A stretch of 64,000 nucleotides of DNA, from contig CAJUGH010000001.1 of assembly GCA_910586215.1 (NCBI GenBank), positions 186,001-250,000 of the forward strand. The letters run 5' to 3'. The notes under the pieces are model-generated. The model ran no database searches. It was not told the origin of the DNA and was given only the letters and a program-made list of their open reading frames with translations. This DNA is from an uncultured Acetatifactor sp. Its GTDB lineage: Bacteria; Bacillota; Clostridia; Lachnospirales; Lachnospiraceae. A program made the position numbers and the translations under genes. This document shows positions 58,437 to 64,000 of this stretch, one piece after another. Position 1 is the first letter of the stretch. Each line of letters starts with the position of its first letter.

Positions 58437-58557
58437 GCTGCGTGTATAGAGGCTTTTTAGGTGATCCTTGAAAAATCCGGCAGAAAATGGAACGGGAATG
58501 TATAGAAGCCGGAAAATAAGCTGATACTCTTTGCAAAGGAAAAGGCATGGTTGCAAT

Positions 58558-59406
58558 ATGAAGATTGTTAAAGGTATCAGTTTATTTTTGCTCTACCCGG
58601 TTATGATGCTGGTGATCGGGTTCTATGCAGGGGTGGAGATGACCCACTACTTTTATCCGGGGGACAGGCCCTGGGAGGGAACTGCCCATGTGCAGGAGGA
58701 AGGGAAGGGAACGGAACTGTCTTCAGGCCGGCCGGCCGGGGGCACCGATCCAGGGATGCCTGGTGCAGATGGGACAGGACTCCAGGACGGGGACGGGACA
58801 GTATCCCCCGGTATGTCTGCACAGGAAGGTGATATCCATCCTTCCGGCCAGACAGATACGGACCGGTCCATGGCAGGAGAGGCAGGGACTGACGGACCAG
58901 AGGATACACAGATCCCGGAAGATGCCTCCCAGGAAGGGCTGCTGGAGGCGGCATCTAACCCGGAGCGGCTGTATGTGGACACGGAATATGTGCTGGAGGA
59001 GACAGACATTGATGACCAGACAGTGGTGGAGACTTCCGGAAGGCTGCCGCAAAAATATATCGGCATGAACCGGGAACAGTTCCTGGCTGCCATGGAGAAT
59101 TATGCCGCTGCCCCGCCCCTGACGGAGATGGAGAGAGGATTTGTAGGACTGGAGGTACTCTCTTTTTCCAGGGAGAGGGTGGTGGTGCAGATGAACTACA
59201 GCTATGTGAAGCCCAGCACAAGCTATTACCTGGCAGTGTATGACAACCAGGTGCTGGTCTACCTGGATGATCGGGAGACGGTCTATATTGAGACGGATAT
59301 CCAGTTGGATTCCCTGCCGGCTGATGTACAGCAGGAGATCATGCAGATGAAATGGATCGAGAATGAGGAGACATTGTTTAATTTTCTGGAAAGCTATTCC
59401 AGTTAG
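58558..59406 (+). CDS. Unknown membrane-anchored protein
   Basis: A 282-residue protein I do not recognise. An N-terminal membrane helix (about 3-25, SLFLLYPVMMLVIGFYAGVE) is followed by a Gly/Asp/Pro-rich linker (about 40-145) and a compact C-terminal domain (about 150-282) with VVVQMNYSYVKPSTSYYLAV and repeated acidic segments. It is likely exported and anchored by its N-terminus. The only in-frame ATG is 58558, with AGGAAAAGG about a dozen bases upstream. It precedes the HI0933 flavoprotein by 20 bases, so they are probably one unit. Confidence 0.75.
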   Translation: MKIVKGISLFLLYPVMMLVIGFYAGVEMTHYFYPGDRPWEGTAHVQEEGKGTELSSGRPAGGTDPGMPGADGTGLQDGDGTVSPGMSAQEGDIHPSGQTDTDRSMAGEAGTDGPEDTQIPEDASQEGLLEAASNPERLYVDTEYVLEETDIDDQTVVETSGRLPQKYIGMNREQFLAAMENYAAAPPLTEMERGFVGLEVLSFSRERVVVQMNYSYVKPSTSYYLAVYDNQVLVYLDDRETVYIETDIQLDSLPADVQQEIMQMKWIENEETLFNFLESYSS

Positions 59407-59426
59407 GGAAGAAGGAAGAGATACCT

Positions 59427-60671
59427 ATGCGTAAGAGCGGAAAGAAGATTGGCATCATAGGAGGCGGTGCCGCCGGTATGACAGCAGCCATAGCAGCGGC
59501 CAGACAGGGTGCCGATGTGACAATATTAGAGGCAAATGACAGATTGGGGAAGAAGATTCTGGCCACAGGGAACGGCAAGTGTAACCTGGGAAATCGGAAG
59601 CTTGATACATCCTGGTATTACACGGAAGATCCCGGTTTTCTGAAGGCGCGTCTGAAGCAGTTCGGTACCAGGCAGACCATTTCTTTCTTTCAGGGGATGG
59701 GACTGATGATCCGGGAGAAAGGGGGATACCTCTATCCGGCCAGCGAACAGGCGGCGGTGGTGGCAGATGTGCTGTGCCTGGAGGTGGCGGCCCTGGGGGT
59801 GCATGTGGTTAGGGAATACAAGGTACAGTGCATCACCCAGGACAGGGACTTTAAGGTGTCCGGTGTCCACAGGGGGGGAGAACCGGAAGAGTACTGCTTT
59901 GATAAGGTTATCTTATGCTGCGGGGGAAAGGCATCGCCCAGGACAGGCTCGGACGGCAGCGGCTATGAGCTGGCTTCCCGGCTGGGGCACAGCCTTGTGC
60001 CGGTGGTGCCTGCCCTGGTCCAGCTAAGGTGCAGGGACAGCTTTTTTAAGATGCTGGCAGGTGTCAGGGCAGATGCGCAGATCTCCGTGTACCATGGAGG
60101 GGAATGCCTGGCCACGGAACGGGGGGAACTACAGATTACGGACTATGGCATATCCGGGATCCCCGTATTCCAGCTCAGCAGGGTGGTCAACTACATATTG
60201 GCGGAAAAAGGCGGTGAGGTGGAGGCAGTCATTGACTTTTTCCCGGATTATTCCAGGGAGGAATACCAGAAGTTCTGCGATGCCAGGGCACTTTTGCAGG
60301 ACAGGCATTCTGTGGAAGACTTTTTTACAGGCATGCTGAACCAGAAGCTGATGAGCCTGTTTATCAGAATGGCAGGAGTCTCGGGAGGAAATGTGCCGGT
60401 ATCCGAAGTCACCCCCAGGATCATGGAGAGGGTGTATCAGCTTTGCAGGCAGTGGAAGGTCCATGTGACTGGCAGCAATTCTTTTGACTGTGCCCAGGTG
60501 TGCGCGGGGGGCGTGCCCCTTTGTGAGATCACGGACCAGATGGAGTCTAAGCTGGTGCCGGGACTGTATCTGGCAGGGGAACTTCTGGACGTGGACGGGA
60601 AATGCGGAGGCTATAATTTGCAGTGGGCCTGGTGTAGCGGATATCTGGCCGGGACGGGGGCTGCGCGGTAG
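59427..60671 (+). CDS. HI0933/YhiN-family flavoprotein
   Basis: A 414-residue FAD-dependent oxidoreductase of the HI0933 family, widespread but of unknown reaction. The dinucleotide fold IGIIGGGAAGMTAAIAA (8-24), GKKILATGNGKCNLGN near 44, and the C-terminal FAD motif LDVDGKCGGYNLQWAWCSG near 388 are intact. Ribosome binding site GAAGAAGG region. It ends the GC-richer part of the window; base composition falls sharply after its stop. Confidence 0.93.
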   Translation: MRKSGKKIGIIGGGAAGMTAAIAAARQGADVTILEANDRLGKKILATGNGKCNLGNRKLDTSWYYTEDPGFLKARLKQFGTRQTISFFQGMGLMIREKGGYLYPASEQAAVVADVLCLEVAALGVHVVREYKVQCITQDRDFKVSGVHRGGEPEEYCFDKVILCCGGKASPRTGSDGSGYELASRLGHSLVPVVPALVQLRCRDSFFKMLAGVRADAQISVYHGGECLATERGELQITDYGISGIPVFQLSRVVNYILAEKGGEVEAVIDFFPDYSREEYQKFCDARALLQDRHSVEDFFTGMLNQKLMSLFIRMAGVSGGNVPVSEVTPRIMERVYQLCRQWKVHVTGSNSFDCAQVCAGGVPLCEITDQMESKLVPGLYLAGELLDVDGKCGGYNLQWAWCSGYLAGTGAAR

Positions 60672-60761
60672 AATGTAGCCTTGGAATGCCTTTAGAACTG
60701 GGTAAGATTTTTACAGACGAAGAGGGCTCCTGTCAGGATACGGGCTGAGGCGCATGGTGGT

Positions 60762-62930
60762 ATGATAAGTATGAACTTAAAGGGATTTAACAAAACATTT
60801 ATCAAATACTTTATTTCCTACTTTCTGATTGTTATCGTTTTAATTGGAATTTTTTTCTTGATTTACAGGAAAAATTTTATGGATATATATCAGGATAATC
60901 TGCAGGATTCTGTAAAAAAGCGGATGGAGTCTATCCAGGCTACTCTGGATTCAGAAATCATGTCATTTGTTTTGTTGGATGGCCAGATAAAAAAAGATTT
61001 GAATCTGATTATGTCAAATTATGTGAATCCTGCATATGAACTTTATCAGGCAAATAAAAAAATTACTACGTATGATATTGCGAACAATCTGATTGATTCC
61101 ATCTCTGTGATTTCAGATGACGGGGAGGTCGTATTGTCTACTGCTATACCAGTCTTGTCTTCTGAGGATGGGTATTCTGTTTTCATGGGTGGAGTAAAAT
61201 ATCCCATTCCTTTGGAGGAGTACCGAAAGGATTTCGGACGCCGTTTCTTCAGATTGAATACAGGGGGCAAATCTTTTTTGATCTATCTTTCCCAGGCAAG
61301 CAGAAAATCAAGATTTTGCACTTTATATATTTTAAACAGACAAGAATTTGATAAGATTCTGAATGTAGATGACGGAAGGGAAGATGTAACTTTTTTATTG
61401 CTTGCGCCTGACGGCTCATTGCTGGCGGGAGGTGAGGAAGATGAGGTGCTGTCTGTTGCAGGTCTGCTTTCAGATACAGGGTGGTCTCCAGATACTTTAG
61501 GATTGTATGAACTGGACAATTTTAACTCTGTATATGTGACAGCTGGTAATAGTGACAGTGGTGGCAAACTGGTCTTGCTGGCATTGATTTCTAACAAAAG
61601 AATTGATAGTCTGGTCAGACAGGCTATGGGGAAAGAAACGATAGCTTTTGTTCTGGTGTTCCTGTTCAGCCTGCCTGTCATCATGATTGCTATGCAAGTC
61701 ACTTTTCAGCCACTGCAAAGACTGATCCAGAAGATCGTACCATTTGGTCAGAAAGAACATAATTATATCGATCTTTTGGAGGATACTTTCAGCAATCTCT
61801 CCTCTGAAAAATATGCGCTTCAAGAAAAGCTGAATAATTACCAGAAAATGATGAAGAAATCTCTGTTTGATTCTGTAATTCAGAGTCCCTTTGCAGATCA
61901 TTCATATATGAATGACATTGATCTCCTTTTTTCCATGGAGCCGGAGCAATGTGTTGTTTATCTGGTAAAAATCATGAATAAGAGGGAAGACAGTGGGTTT
62001 TCCGAACAAATGAGGAAGTGTATTTATGAGGGGTTGGGGAATATAGAAAAAAAAATGGTAGTATTGATAGAAACACAAAAGGAGTATGATGTGTTTCTGC
62101 TTTCCTATCACAGAAATGACATGGAAGCATCCGTTACTTCTATTCTGGATAAATTGCAGACTGCATTTGGCCATACATACATCTGTAGTGAAAAGGCAGA
62201 TTCTCCTATGGATATTCCTGCATTGTACCGGTGTATCACAGGAGAAGATGATGGACAATTACAATATCCAGTAGACAAATTAGAAAGACTGACAGATGAC
62301 TTGAAAAGTAGCTGCTTTACAGAGGCAGAAGAGTGTATAAAGGAAATCCTAAGAGTGCTGGAACATATTTCAGATAGCAACACAAATCCCTTTATTGATT
62401 TTTATGGCAGGAGTATACTGATTGATATTCTTACGATACTTACAAGTGCCATTAGTGAATACAATGTGAAATTTAAGGAATATAGTGATCTTTATTATTC
62501 AACTCTTTATCTATGCAGAAGTTGTTCTTATGAGGAACACAAAGCAGAAATTCTATGCAATATGCTGGAGCTTCTGAGGGTATGCAGGAAAAACGTAACG
62601 GCGGGGTTCCGGCAGATAGAGGAGATTGTAGATGCAGAATATTTGTCTCCGGATTTTTCAATTACAGTGCTGGCTGATGCATTTCACATTAGTACTGCCC
62701 ACATGAGTTTTCTTTTTAAGCAGAGATTCGGTAAGAATTTTTCGGAGTATTTATGGAATATGCGTGCCAGAAAGGCAATGTCGCTTTTGACAGAGACAGA
62801 TCAGACAGTTGACCAGATTGCAGCCAGTGTGGGATATGTAAATGTATCCAGCTTCCGGCGTAAGTTTAAACAGGAGATGGGAGTGTCTCCTTCTGAATAT
62901 CGGGAAGGGCACATTAGGAGAAAGCAGTAG
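60762..62930 (+). CDS. Membrane-anchored AraC-family regulator
   Basis: A 722-residue regulator with TM1 (about 15-36), an extracytoplasmic sensor (about 40-290) of the Cache type, TM2 (about 295-315), a cytoplasmic linker and a C-terminal AraC double helix-turn-helix (about 620-715: LADAFHISTAHMSFLFKQRFG and VDQIAASVGYVNVSSFRRKFK). Such one-protein sensor-regulators often control an adjacent sugar or polysaccharide uptake locus, and a solute-binding gene follows. The start is ATG 60762 or 60771; the binding site is weak (GGTGG). The codons are AT-rich, unlike the genes before it. Confidence 0.92.
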   Translation: MISMNLKGFNKTFIKYFISYFLIVIVLIGIFFLIYRKNFMDIYQDNLQDSVKKRMESIQATLDSEIMSFVLLDGQIKKDLNLIMSNYVNPAYELYQANKKITTYDIANNLIDSISVISDDGEVVLSTAIPVLSSEDGYSVFMGGVKYPIPLEEYRKDFGRRFFRLNTGGKSFLIYLSQASRKSRFCTLYILNRQEFDKILNVDDGREDVTFLLLAPDGSLLAGGEEDEVLSVAGLLSDTGWSPDTLGLYELDNFNSVYVTAGNSDSGGKLVLLALISNKRIDSLVRQAMGKETIAFVLVFLFSLPVIMIAMQVTFQPLQRLIQKIVPFGQKEHNYIDLLEDTFSNLSSEKYALQEKLNNYQKMMKKSLFDSVIQSPFADHSYMNDIDLLFSMEPEQCVVYLVKIMNKREDSGFSEQMRKCIYEGLGNIEKKMVVLIETQKEYDVFLLSYHRNDMEASVTSILDKLQTAFGHTYICSEKADSPMDIPALYRCITGEDDGQLQYPVDKLERLTDDLKSSCFTEAEECIKEILRVLEHISDSNTNPFIDFYGRSILIDILTILTSAISEYNVKFKEYSDLYYSTLYLCRSCSYEEHKAEILCNMLELLRVCRKNVTAGFRQIEEIVDAEYLSPDFSITVLADAFHISTAHMSFLFKQRFGKNFSEYLWNMRARKAMSLLTETDQTVDQIAASVGYVNVSSFRRKFKQEMGVSPSEYREGHIRRKQ

Positions 62931-62955
62931 ATCTCATAAGGATCTGCTGCTTTTT
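62922..62955 (+). terminator. Intrinsic terminator of the AraC gene
   Basis: AGCAGTAGATC pairs with GATCTGCTGCT with one G-U pair, loop TCATAAG, and then TTTTT. The left arm contains the stop codon of the AraC gene. Confidence 0.85.
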
Positions 62956-62978
62956 AAGTAGAAAAACCGCGTATTTTC

Positions 62979-63054
62979 AAGCTTTTGAAGGTACATACAT
63001 TTTTTTGGCAACGTACAAAATTATGTGTGTTGTGGAAAAAAGCTTTTGACGGTA
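62979..63054 (+). promoter_or_regulatory. Two 15-bp direct repeats before the solute-binding gene
   Basis: AAGCTTTTGAAGGTA (62979-62993) and AAGCTTTTGACGGTA (63040-63054) differ at one base and are 61 bases apart, about six helical turns. They are candidate binding sites for the adjacent AraC-type regulator, which bind direct repeats. No canonical -35/-10 pair was recognised between them and the gene. Confidence 0.55.
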
Positions 63055-63113
63055 TAGTCAGTATATCCACTTTGAAAGCGCGCTAAGGGGACAAATAAAA
63101 AAGAAAAAGGAAA

Positions 63114-64000
63114 ATGAAAAATATGAGAAAAAAAATAATTTCCATGATGTTAGTCCTTTTAATGACATATACCATGCTGGCATGTGGTAATGGGCGGTCC
63201 GGGACGGAAGATCCTCTAGTCTCTACAAATAAGGAGTCTGATGCAGGGACGGAAGGGAAAACGCAGGAAGATTCCTTGACATATACTGCGTTAGCTGTGC
63301 TCCATGCATCCACATATGATTTGGCAGATACATTTCCAATGCAGATGCTCCAGGAACAATTTAATATTGATATAAAGTTCCAATCGCTGTTATCTTCCGA
63401 GTTAAGCGAAAAAAGAAATCTTTTATTAAACTCAGGAGAATATCCGGAGCTTTTCATAAAATGCGGGCTGAGTAACTCGGAAATGTTTGATTATGGCAGC
63501 CAGGGTATTTTGCTGGCTTTGGAAGACTTGATTCGTGAGTATATGCCGAATTTAACTGCCTGGCTTGATGGTAATAATGCATGGCAATGGATTGAATCAA
63601 GCGATGGGCATGTGTATGGGCTTCCCTGCTACGAACTGGCCATTACAGATTGGAATCCTTATTGGATCAATATGAGATGGATTGAGAACTTGAAAATGGA
63701 AGAACCTTCTAGCCTGGATGAACTTTATGAGGTGCTCAAAGCATTTAAAGAACTGGATGCTAACGGTAATGGAGACCCCAATGATGAGATTCCTATGGCG
63801 TTTAACGGAATGCCAAACTTTATGATGCAATACATGGGACGTGCTGTGGACAGCAAAACATATTGCTATGTGGAAAATGGAAAGCTCGTCTTCGCGCCTG
63901 TGACAGATTTATATTATGACTATTTGGAGTTTATGGCAAAACTGTATGCTGAGGGCTTGATATTGGATACATGTTTTACGATTACAGGAGAAGAACTGAC
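63114..64000 (+). CDS. Solute-binding lipoprotein, LplA-like, 3' truncated by window edge
   Basis: The first 295 residues of a secreted solute-binding protein. The signal peptide ends in lipobox MLAC, followed by a Ser/Gly/Glu linker. Segments such as ALEDLIREYMPNLTAWLD, GHVYGLPCYELA, and KELDANGNGDPNDEIPMAF (an EF-hand-like calcium loop) are typical of LplA/YtcQ-type proteins that take up oligosaccharides. The start at 63114 has AAGAAAAAGG. Together with the upstream AraC sensor it fits the start of a polysaccharide-uptake ABC locus; permeases would be expected beyond the window. Confidence 0.87.
   Translation, partial: MKNMRKKIISMMLVLLMTYTMLACGNGRSGTEDPLVSTNKESDAGTEGKTQEDSLTYTALAVLHASTYDLADTFPMQMLQEQFNIDIKFQSLLSSELSEKRNLLLNSGEYPELFIKCGLSNSEMFDYGSQGILLALEDLIREYMPNLTAWLDGNNAWQWIESSDGHVYGLPCYELAITDWNPYWINMRWIENLKMEEPSSLDELYEVLKAFKELDANGNGDPNDEIPMAFNGMPNFMMQYMGRAVDSKTYCYVENGKLVFAPVTDLYYDYLEFMAKLYAEGLILDTCFTITGEEL

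Noticed and set aside
57198..58556. Long minus-strand open frame (452 codons) opposite the flippase gene
   Set aside because: The translation is Gln/His/Pro-rich and lacks any recognisable domain; the plus strand encodes an obvious polytopic membrane protein.

Overview
The window reads as chromosome of a Gram-positive, endospore-forming anaerobe of the Clostridia, most likely family Lachnospiraceae. The reasons are the sporulation pair yqfC-yqfD, formyl-tetrahydrofolate synthetase, an NfnAB-type electron-bifurcating transhydrogenase, lipoprotein solute-binding proteins, strong AGGAGG ribosome binding sites, and several PD-(D/E)XK 'Rpn-like' nuclease genes of the sort common in that family. 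This rests on reading alone, with no database search. Most of the DNA is moderately GC-rich; two stretches (about 10.9-16.0 kb and 60.7-64.0 kb) are clearly more AT-rich.

Layout. 0-10.8 kb is core: the 3' part of ftsK, fhs, a membrane zinc-ribbon/TPR protein, nfnA-nfnB, small conserved genes and rlmH. 10.8-24.4 kb is accessory: an MccF-like S66 peptidase, an aminoglycoside-phosphotransferase-like gene whose 3' end runs into a nuclease-gene remnant, four GNAT acetyltransferases, two Rpn-like nucleases, two ion permeases, small ATPases and a possible alpha/alpha-toroid protein beside a YcaQ-like winged-helix protein. A short palindromic repeat links this stretch to the 3' end of rlmH. 24.4-26.8 kb is a damaged PHP-UvrD gene. 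26.9-38.6 kb holds pgi and a series of single small enzymes (HD hydrolase, GNATs, HAD phosphatase, methyltransferase, lipoprotein, DUF6512-like, P-loop kinase, ankyrin protein). Scattered through it are copies of a ~135-bp element with terminal inverted repeats and traces of target duplication.

38.9-47.7 kb has a hybrid histidine kinase with a solute-binding lipoprotein, then a minus-strand two-gene operon: a secreted VIT/von Willebrand A protein with a motif-TM-basic tail, translationally coupled to an exosortase-like membrane protease. Upstream lies an array of three 7-bp repeats spaced exactly 22 bp apart. A Sel1-repeat protein diverges from it. 47.7-60.7 kb is again conserved: a YhaO/YhaN (SbcD/SbcC-like) pair, nth, pyrimidine-nucleoside phosphorylase, the yqfC-yqfD-phoH-ybeY block, a SpoVB-like flippase, an unknown membrane-anchored protein and an HI0933-type flavoprotein. 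60.7 kb to the end is an AT-rich sugar-uptake-type locus: a membrane AraC regulator and a solute-binding lipoprotein that runs off the window.

The best candidates for something new are the exosortase/VIT-vWA operon with its repeat array, the transposon-like palindromic element, and the rlmH-3'-end repeat that may mark an integration site. No tRNA, rRNA, CRISPR array, complete insertion sequence or recombinase gene was seen.
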